NCBI RefSeq assembly: GCF_014333585.1
Contig: NZ_JACSCW010000005.1
Span: forward strand, 1-64,000
Length of the DNA stretch: 64,000 bases
From: Hymenobacter sp. BT188
GTDB taxonomy: Bacteria > Bacteroidota > Bacteroidia > Cytophagales > Hymenobacteraceae
Reading direction: 5' to 3'
The notes beneath the pieces are model-generated. The model saw only the letters and a list, made by a program, of their open reading frames with translations, ran no database searches and was not told the DNA's origin. Below, piece after piece: positions 8,080 to 16,302 of this stretch (position 1 is the first letter of the stretch; the number at the start of each line of letters is the position of its first letter). A program made the position numbers and the translations under genes.

Positions 8080-9948
8080 CTAGAAACGACTGGTAATTCC
8101 GAAGTGAATTTTGGAAGCATTGAGCGCTAGCTTTTGATTTAGCTGCTTTGAGCGGCCAACAGAATACACCAATTGAAACAGACCAGCGCCGGTACGAAAG
8201 CTGATTCCTGCTCCTACACCCGTTGGGGCATCGGCGTTGGCGCCTTTAGTTAGCTTACGTTGCAGGTATGCCTGATCAAGGAAGAGAAACACAAAGGAAT
8301 CGGGGCCGGTGAACTGGCGGTATTCCATAGTGCCAACCGCGTAGGAGCTGGCAAAGAAAGCAAACTCGCTGAAGCCACGTAGCGTAGCCAGCCCCCCCAA
8401 GCGGAATAAGTCGTTGAGAAACAGGCGGTCGTTGAGCAAGGACTCACCTCGCACCCGGCCGAGCAGCACGCCGTTGCGACCAATCGGATAATAGTATTCG
8501 GCGCGGCCACCGAGCGTAACCTGGGTGGAGCGCAGAGGCACCCGCGTATAAAGCGTGTCGTTTAGGTCGGTATTCTTGCTGATGCGCTTGTTGCCCACAG
8601 CAGCCAGGCTGCTAAAAAAAGCCCCCCGGCGTGGAAAATATAAGTCATCGAGGGTACTTTTAGAGTAGTCGATGCCGTAGGAAGTGTACTCGGAATCGAT
8701 ATTTTCGGGGAGAGCCCGTAGCTCCCGAAAGGTGGAATCGGACAGCAGGCGGGAGCTGCGGAACTCGGTGAAGAAGCTGATGCGCCCGGCCCGTACCGTG
8801 GGGTATGTCACCTGAAGGCGAGGCCGCAGGGTGAGAAATGCGTCGGACTGCCGATAAAGATTGAAATTACCCCCCACTTCCAAGGGCGAGCCGAAGAAAT
8901 TAGGGTGCACGTACTGCGCGTCTAGGAGCTGAGAGGCGGCGTCTACTTTGCGCCATTGCAGGCCTAGCTGCTTGCCCCCGCCGCGAATGTTGCGCAGGCT
9001 GATGGTCACATCGCCGGTAAGCTGCACCTTGTTCTGACCCGGCCCGGGACTTGGGTTGGGTAGCACGCCCACAATGGCATCGAACTGGTTAGCCGGCCGA
9101 TCGTCAAGGAGTAAGTATACCCGCGCTTTTCCCTGCGCGAAACGCACCTCAGGCTCAGCCTTAACTTGTATATAAGGAAGCTGGCGCAACTGGCGGGCAA
9201 TAGCATTTACTCGCTGCTGACTGTAGGGCTGATTCGGAAAAATCTGCAGGTAGCGGGTCAAAAACTGGGTTCGGGTTTTGGTAGTGCCCAGCACCTGCAA
9301 AGAATCGAATACGATAACTGGGCCACGATCGAGCACCACGCGGCCTTCAATGTCGGAGCCGATAAGCGCAACGGAATCGAGGCGCACGGTAGCAAAAGGG
9401 TAACCCTGGTTTTCGGCTTCGGTCAGCACGCGCTGCTGGAGCTGGGTCCATTCCTGAGGGCGGAAAGGCTGGTCGCGGAAGAATTTTTCGCGGTAGCCGG
9501 CCTTGGTAAGCAGCCCGTCGCCCAGGTTGCCATTGCGCAGGCGTGCCCACCGAAATTGCTCGCCCACATAAAGGCGCACCTGCACCGTGTCGCGGCTCCA
9601 GCGCATGGTATCGGCGGAGGCAGTGAGGTAGGCGTCGGCCTGCATGGCCAGCACCACATCGCGGATGGTGCGCAGAGACGTAAGCGAGTCGGGAGCGTTG
9701 GGCCGAAACCGGTAGCGTACGAGCGTGGGTCGGTCTGCTTCCTCGGTATTAAATTGAATGTATTTTGCCCCCCGCAGTGGTTTGCGCAGCCGCGTAGTGC
9801 TGGTGTCAGGGCGGGCCGGTGGCACAGGTGGCGTCTGCAGCGCAGGCTGGTTGGGCGCGGCCGGGGTGGGCGTTACCTGCGCCTGTATCGCGCTGGGCCA
9901 ACCGAGTAGCAGACTCAGCACACAGTAAAAAAAGATGCGGGCACACAT
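8080..9948 (-). CDS. BamA/TamA-type (Omp85) outer-membrane protein
   Basis: Outer-membrane protein of 622 residues with a clear signal peptide (YCVLSLLLGWPSAIQAQ, cleavage near residue 23) and a proline-rich linker. Residues about 90-290 look like POTRA domains (for example GRVVLDRGPVIVFDSLQVLG and PYSQQRVNAIARQLRQLPYI). The remainder is a 16-strand-type barrel ending in HFGITSRF with a terminal aromatic residue, as usual for Omp85 proteins. The motif LGGLATLRGFSEF matches the conserved VRGY/LRGF region that plugs the barrel. It is shorter than true BamA (five POTRAs), so it is more likely a TamA-like or accessory D15 protein for outer-membrane assembly. Three GCCCCCC heptamers lie inside it. 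Confidence 0.9.
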   Translation of the reverse strand: MCARIFFYCVLSLLLGWPSAIQAQVTPTPAAPNQPALQTPPVPPARPDTSTTRLRKPLRGAKYIQFNTEEADRPTLVRYRFRPNAPDSLTSLRTIRDVVLAMQADAYLTASADTMRWSRDTVQVRLYVGEQFRWARLRNGNLGDGLLTKAGYREKFFRDQPFRPQEWTQLQQRVLTEAENQGYPFATVRLDSVALIGSDIEGRVVLDRGPVIVFDSLQVLGTTKTRTQFLTRYLQIFPNQPYSQQRVNAIARQLRQLPYIQVKAEPEVRFAQGKARVYLLLDDRPANQFDAIVGVLPNPSPGPGQNKVQLTGDVTISLRNIRGGGKQLGLQWRKVDAASQLLDAQYVHPNFFGSPLEVGGNFNLYRQSDAFLTLRPRLQVTYPTVRAGRISFFTEFRSSRLLSDSTFRELRALPENIDSEYTSYGIDYSKSTLDDLYFPRRGAFFSSLAAVGNKRISKNTDLNDTLYTRVPLRSTQVTLGGRAEYYYPIGRNGVLLGRVRGESLLNDRLFLNDLFRLGGLATLRGFSEFAFFASSYAVGTMEYRQFTGPDSFVFLFLDQAYLQRKLTKGANADAPTGVGAGISFRTGAGLFQLVYSVGRSKQLNQKLALNASKIHFGITSRF

Positions 9949-10195
9949 TAGGGCAAAGAACGTGGACTGGAAGCATTTAATTTTGACACCTGTGGTTGGA
10001 ATGCGGATAGCAGGGCTACCGTCATGTCCTCTTTCTGCGACTCGCGCAATGGAGATTTACGATCTGGGTACCTTGCAGAACGGACCAGGAAATGGTGCGG
10101 AAGGCGCCGCTTCCTTTTCGATTGGGCCAAGGCACAATCACCTAAACTAATTATGCATCTCTGGGTGTTACCACATACGCTACCTTTTCTTCTGA

Positions 10196-11335
10196 ATGCC
10201 TGGCCTTTACCTCCACATCCCCTTCTGCAAACAAGCCTGTCACTACTGCGACTTCCATTTCAGCACTTCTATGGCGCTGAAAGGCAAGCTGGTAGACGCG
10301 CTGGTGCGAGAGGTAGAGTTGCGCCGCGACTACCTAGGTCCTGAGGCCACGCTCGACACCATTTATTTTGGAGGTGGCACTCCCTCCCTGCTGATAGCGG
10401 CGGAATTAGACACTTTGTTTGACGCCATTCACCAACATTTTGAAATTGCCCCCCAGGCCGAAATTACCCTCGAGGCGAACCCCGACGACCTTACTGCTGA
10501 TAAGCTCCGGGAGCTAGCTGCGTCGCCCATCAATCGCCTGAGTATTGGTTTGCAAAGCTTCCACGAGCCCCACCTGCGCCTGATGAACCGGGCCCACTCT
10601 GCCGCAGAATCGACGCGGTGCGTGCGACTGGCCCAGGATGCGGGCTTCGAGAATATCTCGGTGGACTTGATTTATGGCGTGCCGGCTCCCGACCACCGTA
10701 TTTGGGAGCAGGATATGGCAGCGGCTTTTGCGCTGGACGTACCTCATCTTTCGTGTTACGCGCTTACCATTGAGCCGGATACGGTGTTTGGGCGGCGCTT
10801 GCGCAAAGGGCAGTTCACCCCGCCACCCGATGACTTTGTGGCCCGACAGTTCGAAATGCTGTTGGCCCAAATAACTGCGCACGGCTACGAGCAGTACGAG
10901 ATTTCCAACTTTTGCCTCCCCGGCCGCGAGTCGCGGCACAACTCAAATTACTGGCGTGGGGTGCCTTACTTGGGCTTAGGCCCCAGCGCCCATTCTTTTG
11001 ATGGCACAAGTCGGGAGTTTGCGGTAGCGAATAACACGCGCTACGTCACGAGCCTGCTGGAGCAGAATGAGGTACCCACTACCCGCGAAGTCCTCTCGCC
11101 CACCGACCGCGCCAATGAATACCTGATGACCAGCTTACGCACTGCCCGCGGCTGCGACTTAGTGCGTCTGCGCCAGGAATTTGGGGTAGACTTACGCGCC
11201 CAACGCACTGAGTACTTGCGGGATTTAGAGCAAAACCGTTGGGCCACGCTGGACGATGAGGTGTTAATTCTTACAGACCAGGGAAAACTGCTGGCTGACC
11301 ACATCACCCTAGAATTATTTCAGGCCGCTGGCTAA
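10196..11335 (+). CDS. hemW: Radical SAM heme chaperone HemW
   Basis: Radical SAM protein of 379 residues. The [4Fe-4S] cluster cysteines are C11, C15 and C18 (CKQACHYCDF). The glycine-rich SAM motif is YFGGGTPSLL, and IGLQSFHEPHLRLMNR and the SVDLIYGVP block are typical of HemW/HemN. HYCDF after the third cysteine, rather than the extra cysteine of HemN, places it in the HemW branch, which delivers heme to respiratory proteins rather than oxidising coproporphyrinogen. C-terminal winged-helix-like region (ANEYLMTSLRTARGCDL) is present, so the protein looks complete. Followed 28 bases later by an acidic protein gene on the same strand. Confidence 0.93.
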   Translation: MPGLYLHIPFCKQACHYCDFHFSTSMALKGKLVDALVREVELRRDYLGPEATLDTIYFGGGTPSLLIAAELDTLFDAIHQHFEIAPQAEITLEANPDDLTADKLRELAASPINRLSIGLQSFHEPHLRLMNRAHSAAESTRCVRLAQDAGFENISVDLIYGVPAPDHRIWEQDMAAAFALDVPHLSCYALTIEPDTVFGRRLRKGQFTPPPDDFVARQFEMLLAQITAHGYEQYEISNFCLPGRESRHNSNYWRGVPYLGLGPSAHSFDGTSREFAVANNTRYVTSLLEQNEVPTTREVLSPTDRANEYLMTSLRTARGCDLVRLRQEFGVDLRAQRTEYLRDLEQNRWATLDDEVLILTDQGKLLADHITLELFQAAG

Positions 11336-11363
11336 ATCAATAAAATCAGCGTAATCTGTGCCT

Positions 11364-11837
11364 ATGGAACGCCTGATTGATGCCCTCGCCGACGATGCTG
11401 ACTTTTTTGTGGAGCACGTCCAAATCACTGCCATCGTTTTCGATACGACCGATGACGTAACGGTTTGGGCTACTACTTACTTCGACAACAGCCTGCATTT
11501 CTTTCACTTAGGCTTACAGTTTCCAGCCTTAGACCTATTGCTTCGCCTAGCTGGCGAGCGAGCGGAGTCATTGCAAGAAGAAGTAGCCGAGGCGCTGGCT
11601 ACCGTCACGGAATGGCCCTGCCTCCTGGAGTACACCACCGAAGAAAAGCCCCCCGTCCCCCTTCCAAACGTGGCTATGAAGCTCGCCTGCACGTATCCGG
11701 CTACGTTGGTAGATGAAGATGATGAAGGGGAGGGTGAAGAAGAGGAAGAAGGCGACGAAGATGAGGAGGATGACGATGAAATTGCCCCCCACAATATCTT
11801 TTACTTGGAAGGTGTGTATCTGCGGCTCGAACCTTAA
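11364..11837 (+). CDS. Hypothetical protein with acidic linker
   Basis: Protein of 157 residues from the ATG at 11364 (a GTG two codons upstream is possible). Function not recognised. Residues 1-110 look like a compact alpha/beta domain. Residues about 118-142 are almost all D and E (EDDEGEGEEEEEGDEDEEDDD), and the last 15 residues return to an ordinary hydrophobic strand (HNIFYLEGVYLRL). The acidic stretch is therefore an internal loop or linker, not a tail. It contains two GCCCCCC heptamers. It lies just downstream of hemW and may be co-transcribed. Confidence 0.75.
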   Translation: MERLIDALADDADFFVEHVQITAIVFDTTDDVTVWATTYFDNSLHFFHLGLQFPALDLLLRLAGERAESLQEEVAEALATVTEWPCLLEYTTEEKPPVPLPNVAMKLACTYPATLVDEDDEGEGEEEEEGDEDEEDDDEIAPHNIFYLEGVYLRLEP

Positions 11838-11910
11838 GCGTATGTGCTGTTTGCTATAGAGTTAAAAACACTTTTTTCTCTCAGTCTAGTGGTTGGTTAC
11901 TAAGCTTGGT

Positions 11911-11999
11911 CGTCATGCAGAGCGCAGCGCAGCATCTCGCATGTTTATCTAGAGTACTACTCATACATCAGCACGCGAGATGCTTCGCTCTGCATGACG
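11911..11999. repeat. REP-like inverted repeat, copy A
   Basis: Left arm begins CGTCATGCAGAGCGCAGCGC and ends AGCATCTCGC; the right arm is its inverse apart from five extra bases (GCAGC) in the left arm. The loop is about 34 bases. It belongs to a family also found at 20831, 37580 and 41101. No coding capacity. Confidence 0.85.
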
Positions 12000-12058
12000 T
12001 TATTTTTAGTGATTAATTCAGCGGCTATTCAAAATTCCGTTCAACCCATCTACTGCTC

Positions 12059-12751
12059 ATGTTTTACCTGATTCCTGGTTTGGGGGCTGATGAGCGTGTT
12101 TTTCATAAGCTGCGCCCTTTGCTGCACGGTCCGTCTCAGGTGCTGGAATGGTTGAAGCCGATAGGCGATGAGCCGTTGCCGGACTACGTGCAACGGATGG
12201 CGGCGGCAATTCCCGAGGATCAGGTCTGCTTTGTGGTAGGCGTGTCATTTGGTGGCGTGGTAGCGCAGGAAATCTGCCGTATCCGACCGCGGGCCTGCGC
12301 GGTGTTAGTGTCCAGCATTCCGGATGCTGACCGGCTGCCTCTATTACTCCGACTCATTCGGGCGACGCGGGTGTATAAATTGGTGCCTCCATCCTTGCTC
12401 AAGCTATTTCCGTGGGCCGGGCGTTGGTACTTTGGGATCGATGACAACCTAGAATACAAAATATTCAAGGCCATTCTGCGCGACATGGACTCTGCTTATA
12501 CCAGTTGGGCCATTAAGCAGCTCCTACATTGGGACAGCACCGGCGTTGGTAGTTGCGTACAGATTCTGGGCTCCCGCGACCGAGTTTTTCCACCTTCTCC
12601 CGCGCCCGTCGATTACCTTATTCCCGGCGGCACGCACTTTATGGTTCTCACGCACGCTCAAGAGATAAGCCAGATTTTGAATGACTTACTCCACAAGCAG
12701 CAGGCAAAACAAGAAGCCGCAGCCGAAAAGCGTATTGATATAGTGCGGTAA
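12059..12751 (+). CDS. Alpha/beta hydrolase
   Basis: Hydrolase-fold protein of 230 residues. The oxyanion region is IPGLGADERVF, and the nucleophile elbow is GVSFGGVVAQE with the serine near residue 64. A late aspartate (LGSRDRVFPP) and histidine (GGTHFMVLTHAQ) complete a plausible catalytic triad. No signal peptide. The substrate is unknown. Ends 24 bases before the cyclase-family gene, so the two are probably co-transcribed. Confidence 0.85.
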   Translation: MFYLIPGLGADERVFHKLRPLLHGPSQVLEWLKPIGDEPLPDYVQRMAAAIPEDQVCFVVGVSFGGVVAQEICRIRPRACAVLVSSIPDADRLPLLLRLIRATRVYKLVPPSLLKLFPWAGRWYFGIDDNLEYKIFKAILRDMDSAYTSWAIKQLLHWDSTGVGSCVQILGSRDRVFPPSPAPVDYLIPGGTHFMVLTHAQEISQILNDLLHKQQAKQEAAAEKRIDIVR

Positions 12752-12775
12752 TTCCCTCCCATTTCGCTCCCCCGA

Positions 12776-13546
12776 ATGCTTGCTACTTACCCCTACCACG
12801 GCCACACCTTCTCCTTCGACCCCAGCGCACCGCTAGATATTTCGCTGCCTCTAGCACCTGGCTCGAACCAAGTGAATTGCTTTTGGGCCGAGCCGGTGCA
12901 GTTCGACACCATCCGAGTAGGCGATTTTGTGGGGAGTGTAGCCGAGGGCGGCAGCACGAACTATAAGCGAGTTCACCTCACGCCCCACGGCAACGGCACA
13001 CATACGGAGTGCTACGGCCACATTTCCACCAATCCGGAGGCGACTATTAATCGCTGCCTGAAGCGCTTTCTGTTTGTGGCTCGGCTTATTTCCGTGGAGC
13101 CGCGCCAGCAGGCCAACGGCGACCAAGTCGTGATGCTAGCAGACGCACAATCGGCACTGGGAGGCATTTTTCCTGGCTCTGAGGTGTTACCGGAAGCAAT
13201 TATTCTGCGGACGCTGCCCAATCATAAAGCCAAGCGCACCCGCCAATATTCCGGCACCAATCCTACCTATATAGAGCCAGCATTAGTCCAGTACCTTGCC
13301 GATCATCACATCGAACACCTTCTGTTGGACTTGCCTAGTGTAGACCGGGAAGAAGATGGCGGCCAGCTCCTTGCTCATCACGCTTTCTGGCAATACCCAG
13401 AGCATACCCGACGCACCAGTACGATTACAGAGCTAATTTTCGTGCCTGATGAGCTGAAAGACGGCTTATATCTGCTTAACCTTCAGATTACTAGCCTTGA
13501 GCTAGATGCCAGCCCAAGCAAGCCAGTGCTCTACCGTTTGAGCTAG
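12776..13546 (+). CDS. Cyclase-family protein (kynurenine formamidase-like)
   Basis: Metal-dependent hydrolase-like protein of 256 residues from the family that includes bacterial kynurenine formamidase (KynB). The family signature HxGTHxDxPxH appears as HGNGTHTECYGH, with E replacing the first D and one more altered position, so the metal site is recognisable but non-standard. A later stretch LLLDLPSVDREEDGGQLLAHHAFW matches the second conserved region. No tryptophan-catabolic genes are nearby, so the true substrate is open. Follows an alpha/beta hydrolase and is closed by a hairpin terminator. Confidence 0.8.
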   Translation: MLATYPYHGHTFSFDPSAPLDISLPLAPGSNQVNCFWAEPVQFDTIRVGDFVGSVAEGGSTNYKRVHLTPHGNGTHTECYGHISTNPEATINRCLKRFLFVARLISVEPRQQANGDQVVMLADAQSALGGIFPGSEVLPEAIILRTLPNHKAKRTRQYSGTNPTYIEPALVQYLADHHIEHLLLDLPSVDREEDGGQLLAHHAFWQYPEHTRRTSTITELIFVPDELKDGLYLLNLQITSLELDASPSKPVLYRLS

Positions 13547-13575
13547 CTACTTGCTCCAGCTACCAACACGAACGT

Positions 13576-13610
13576 AAAAAGCCCCCCAGGTAGAGTCTGG
13601 GGGGCTTTTT
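13576..13610. terminator. Bidirectional GCCCCCC-stem terminator
   Basis: Stem GCCCCCCAG (13581-13589) with CTGGGGGGC (13597-13605), a 7-base loop, A-run before and T-run after. It separates the convergent cyclase gene and rpmA and can serve both. Confidence 0.9.
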
Positions 13611-13667
13611 GATTATTCTATCGTCTAACCACGAAATGCGTGGCGTCCGATTGGCTAGTAGCTCAGA

Positions 13668-13958
13668 CTAAGCAGCAGTTGCTTCGGTCAGCTCCGTCTC
13701 GTCGATAACGGGTACTACCGATACGAACGAGCGGTCCTTGCGGCCCTTGCGGAACTGCACGGTGCCGTCTACCATAGCGAACAGGGTGTGGTCCTTGCCG
13801 ATACCCACGTTCTGACCGGGGTGATGCTTAGTGCCACGCTGACGAACGATGATGTTGCCAGCAATAATGCCTTGACCGCCGAAAATCTTCACGCCCAAGC
13901 GCTTAGAATGCGATTCGCGGCCGTTGTTAGATGAGCCGACGCCTTTCTTATGTGCCAT
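13668..13958 (-). CDS. rpmA: 50S ribosomal protein L27
   Basis: Large-subunit ribosomal protein of 96 residues. Recognisable throughout: N-terminal MAHKKGVGSSNNGRESHSKR, then LGVKIFGGQ, IVRQRGTKHHPGQNVG and GKDHTLFA. L27 reaches toward the peptidyl-transferase centre with its N-terminus. The protein begins directly with AHKKG, without the cleavable leader found in Firmicutes. Second gene of the usual rplU-rpmA operon, 94 bases behind rplU. Confidence 0.98.
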   Translation of the reverse strand: MAHKKGVGSSNNGRESHSKRLGVKIFGGQGIIAGNIIVRQRGTKHHPGQNVGIGKDHTLFAMVDGTVQFRKGRKDRSFVSVVPVIDETELTEATAA

Positions 13959-14052
13959 TGTTGTATGTGTTGTGCGTTAGTGGTGTTGACTTGTCTGTTG
14001 GTGCTAAGAGTGGAAGACTATTCTCACTTAGCAACGCAATCAGTCAATTCAA

Positions 14053-14358
14053 TTACCCGATGCTGTTGACCATTACTTTGGTGTAGTCCTGACGGTGGCC
14101 GTTGAGCTTCTTATAGCCCTTACGACGCTTCTTCTTGAACACCAATACCTTGTCACCTTTTACTTGTGCCAAGATGGTACCCTTCACTTTCACGTCCAGG
14201 AACGGAGCGCCGATAGTGAGCGAACCGTTATTGTCGGTCAGGAGCACGTTGCCCAGCTCAACTACGTCTCCGACGTTGCCGGCTAGTTTGTGGGTATAAA
14301 CAAATTTCTCGGCTTCGACCTTGGTCTGCTTGCCAGCTATGTTGACGATTGCGTACAT
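14053..14358 (-). CDS. rplU: 50S ribosomal protein L21
   Basis: Large-subunit ribosomal protein of 101 residues. It starts MYAIVNIAGKQTKVE, the normal L21 N-terminus, and carries the conserved KVLVFKKKRRKGYKKLNGHRQ block that contacts 23S rRNA. Normal length for the family. First gene of the rplU-rpmA pair and transcribed divergently from nrdB. Confidence 0.98.
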   Translation of the reverse strand: MYAIVNIAGKQTKVEAEKFVYTHKLAGNVGDVVELGNVLLTDNNGSLTIGAPFLDVKVKGTILAQVKGDKVLVFKKKRRKGYKKLNGHRQDYTKVMVNSIG

Positions 14359-14534
14359 CGGCGTCTCGCGTGTTTTAAAAATGGGAAGGCAAAAGTAACA
14401 GGTTTAGGATTCAAAACCAAACCTAACTCACTAGTCTTCATTTGGTCGGCTGCCAAAACGACTTTTCTGTTAAGCTAATAGCGCGCTGCAAACAGTCTTT
14501 TAACAGCACGCGCTGGGCACGCGAATACACTTTT

Positions 14535-14636
14535 TGTGGATAAGTTGGATTGTCCACATTCGAAATGTTGATAAGTATTCAAAATTCGGGTGTTTTAGGC
14601 CAAAAATTGCTTCTTTCCACAAAAGCGTTATCAACA
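14535..14636. promoter_or_regulatory. Cluster of DnaA-box-like sites upstream of nrdB
   Basis: Four 9-mers matching or near the DnaA box consensus TTATCCACA: an exact match on the minus strand at 14535-14543, TTGTCCACA at 14550-14558, TTATCAACA on the minus strand at 14566-14574 and TTATCAACA on the plus strand at 14628-14636. In Escherichia coli DnaA binds the nrdAB promoter; a similar control here is inference. No dnaA gene or typical origin neighbours are in the window. Confidence 0.6.
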
Positions 14637-14711
14637 GCTCATCAGTGAGCATAGGTAAAAATTAATAGAATAAAAATGGTTTTCGGGGGGCGTTTTGCCG
14701 GAGGTCGGGTT

Positions 14712-14719
14712 TATATTTG
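14712..14719 (+). promoter_or_regulatory. Candidate -7 box for nrdB
   Basis: TATATTTG fits the Bacteroidota -7 consensus TAnnTTTG exactly and would give a leader of about 115 bases. No well-spaced -33 TTTG is obvious, so this is a candidate only. Confidence 0.35.
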
Positions 14720-14840
14720 ATCCCATGACCGCCCAAATTTTGTGGTGAGTCAGGCCAAACAATTCTGTTTAGCGCAGGGTTGGCAAGCCACTACCTGATC
14801 ATATTTTTGGTCACGTTTCACCTTCAATACGCTATCTGTT

Positions 14841-15800
14841 ATGGAACCACTGCTCGTTGAGAACCCCAACCGCTTTGTGCTATTCCCCATCCAGAACGAC
14901 GATGTCTGGCAATTCTATAAAAAGGCAGAGGCTTCCTTCTGGACCGCCGAGGAAATAGACCTCTCCCAAGACCAGAAAGACTGGGAAAACCTCAACGATA
15001 ACGAGAAGCACTTCATCTCGCACGTGTTGGCCTTCTTCGCGGCCTCCGATGGCATTGTGAACGAGAACCTGGCCGTCAACTTCATGCAGGAAGTGCAGAT
15101 GCCTGAAGCGCGCTGCTTCTACGGCTTCCAGATTATGATGGAAAACATTCACAGCGAGACCTATTCACTGCTGATTGATACCTACATTAAAGACCCCAAG
15201 GAGAAAGACCGCCTCTTCAACGCGCTCGAAACCGTGCCATGCGTGAAGAAAAAGGGCGAGTGGGCCCTCAAATGGATTAACTCCGAAGACTTCGCTGAGC
15301 GCATTATCGCCTTCGCCGCTGTGGAAGGCATTTTCTTCTCTGGCTCATTCTGCTCTATTTTCTGGCTGAAGAAGCGCGGCCTGATGCCCGGCCTCACCTT
15401 CTCCAACGAACTTATATCCCGCGACGAAGGCCTACACTGCGACTTCGCTTGCCTGCTCTATGGCTACCTCCAGAACAAGCTCAGCGAGGAGCGCGTGCAC
15501 AGCATCATTAGTGACGCGGTGACTATCGAGCAGGAGTTCGTGACTGATGCCCTGCCCGTGAACCTTATCGGGATGAACGCCAAGAACATGGCGCAGTACA
15601 TCGAGTTCGTAGCCGACCGCCTGCTTGTGTCACTGGGTTACAGCAAGATCTACAATGCCTCCAACCCCTTCGACTTCATGGAGATGATTTCGCTACAGGG
15701 CAAAACCAACTTCTTCGAGAAGCGCGTGGCTGAATACCAGAAAGCCGGCGTAATGAGCGAGCGCACCGAAAACGCCTTCTCACTCGACGAGGATTTTTAA
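14841..15800 (+). CDS. nrdB: Class Ia ribonucleotide reductase, small subunit
   Basis: Radical-generating R2 subunit of 319 residues. The di-iron ligands are visible with the spacing of E. coli R2: D70, E101 and H104, then the radical tyrosine Y108 in MMENIHSETYSLL. The second set lies in VEGIFFSGSF and RDEGLHCDF. The C-terminus ends NAFSLDEDF, the acidic tail that docks on R1. It supplies the tyrosyl radical for deoxynucleotide synthesis together with nrdA 500 bases downstream. The order nrdB-nrdA with a long repeat-containing gap between them suggests separate promoters. Confidence 0.97.
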   Translation: MEPLLVENPNRFVLFPIQNDDVWQFYKKAEASFWTAEEIDLSQDQKDWENLNDNEKHFISHVLAFFAASDGIVNENLAVNFMQEVQMPEARCFYGFQIMMENIHSETYSLLIDTYIKDPKEKDRLFNALETVPCVKKKGEWALKWINSEDFAERIIAFAAVEGIFFSGSFCSIFWLKKRGLMPGLTFSNELISRDEGLHCDFACLLYGYLQNKLSEERVHSIISDAVTIEQEFVTDALPVNLIGMNAKNMAQYIEFVADRLLVSLGYSKIYNASNPFDFMEMISLQGKTNFFEKRVAEYQKAGVMSERTENAFSLDEDF

Positions 15801-15820
15801 GGTATTGATTTTCAATGAAA

Positions 15821-15851
15821 GAGCCCTCCGGCATTGGCTGGGGGGCTTTTT
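15821..15851 (+). terminator. Terminator after nrdB
   Basis: Imperfect hairpin, GAGCCCTCC pairing with GGGGGGCTT across a loop GGCATTGGCT, followed by a T-run. The left arm is a diverged version of the usual GCCCCCC stem. Confidence 0.65.
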
Positions 15852-15876
15852 TGTTGGCTGGTTTCTCGTTCAATGG

Positions 15877-16016
15877 GGCCTCACCCCCTAGCCCCCTCTC
15901 CTAGGGGAGAGGAGGAACTAGTTTTAAAAGCTACTAACTAAAAAGAGCTAATATTCTAGAAAAACTAAAAGCTAGGTCCTCCTCTCCCCTAGGAGAGGGG
16001 GCTAGGGGGTGAGGCC
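15877..16016. repeat. MITE-like inverted repeat with perfect 40-bp arms
   Basis: Left arm 15877-15916 starts GGCCTCACCCCCTAGCCCCC; the right arm 15977-16016 is its exact inverse. Each arm also contains a near-palindrome around CCTAGGGGAG. The 60-base centre is AT-rich with CTAGTTTT/AAAACTA elements. No coding capacity and no flanking transposase. The sequence differs from the REP-like family elsewhere in the window. Confidence 0.85.
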
Positions 16017-16139
16017 ACTCCTTAGCGCCGCCTACCAAATTTCCCTCAACACTACAACCCAATTTCACTCCCAAAATTTAGCACCAATCCCCTAGCGCTG
16101 CTCATCAATTTTGCCCCCCAGTGCTACATTTTTGGACTA

Positions 16140-16161
16140 TGTGGATAACTTCTGTTGATAA
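16140..16161. promoter_or_regulatory. Paired DnaA-box-like sites upstream of nrdA
   Basis: TGTGGATAA at 16140-16148 is an exact DnaA box read on the minus strand, and TGTTGATAA at 16153-16161 is a one-base variant in the same orientation, 13 bases apart. The same two 9-mers occur upstream of nrdB, which makes chance less likely. Confidence 0.55.
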
Positions 16162-16302
16162 GTCTTGTCCTACCCAACTGTAAGAAATATCTTCCGCAAC
16201 GATTAGCCACATCCATTCGCGGCTTACCCCAATTTCCCGATTATACTGCCTGCTCTCACAGAGCCGGCAAACTCATATCCAACTACCAAAACGCACACGC
16301 TT

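Larger units (their letters stand above)
14359..14840. other. Divergent rplU-nrdB regulatory region
   Basis: 482 bases without a gene between two divergently transcribed essential genes. It contains four DnaA-box-like sites (14535-14636), a free GCCCCCC heptamer (14685-14691, inverse orientation) and a TATATTTG -7-like box at 14712. AT-rich around 14640-14680. Confidence 0.7.
15801..16302. other. nrdB-nrdA intergenic region with repeats
   Basis: 502 bases without a gene. It holds an imperfect terminator (15821-15851), a 40-bp-arm inverted repeat (15877-16016), a free TTTTGCCCCCCA motif (heptamer 16113-16119) and two DnaA-box-like sites (16140-16161) ahead of nrdA. Confidence 0.8.

Noticed and set aside
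9166..9909. 247-codon plus-strand open frame
   Set aside because: Fully antisense to the Omp85 gene, which has a signal peptide, POTRA pattern and barrel motif. The frame is a by-product of GC-rich codon use.
11504..11794. Serine-rich minus-strand protein
   Set aside because: It is the complement of the D/E-rich codons of the acidic protein gene.
12776..13546. Tryptophan catabolic operon
   Set aside because: The cyclase-family protein resembles kynurenine formamidase, but no dioxygenase, kynureninase or related gene is adjacent and its metal motif is non-standard.
14535..14636. Chromosomal replication origin
   Set aside because: Several DnaA-box-like sites cluster here, but there is no dnaA, dnaN, gidA or similar neighbour and the boxes recur at nrdA. 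Regulation of nrd genes is the simpler reading.
15877..16016. CRISPR or riboswitch
   Set aside because: The repeats are a single inverted pair, not regularly spaced direct repeats, and the fold does not match a riboswitch class that I know. No cas genes are in the window.
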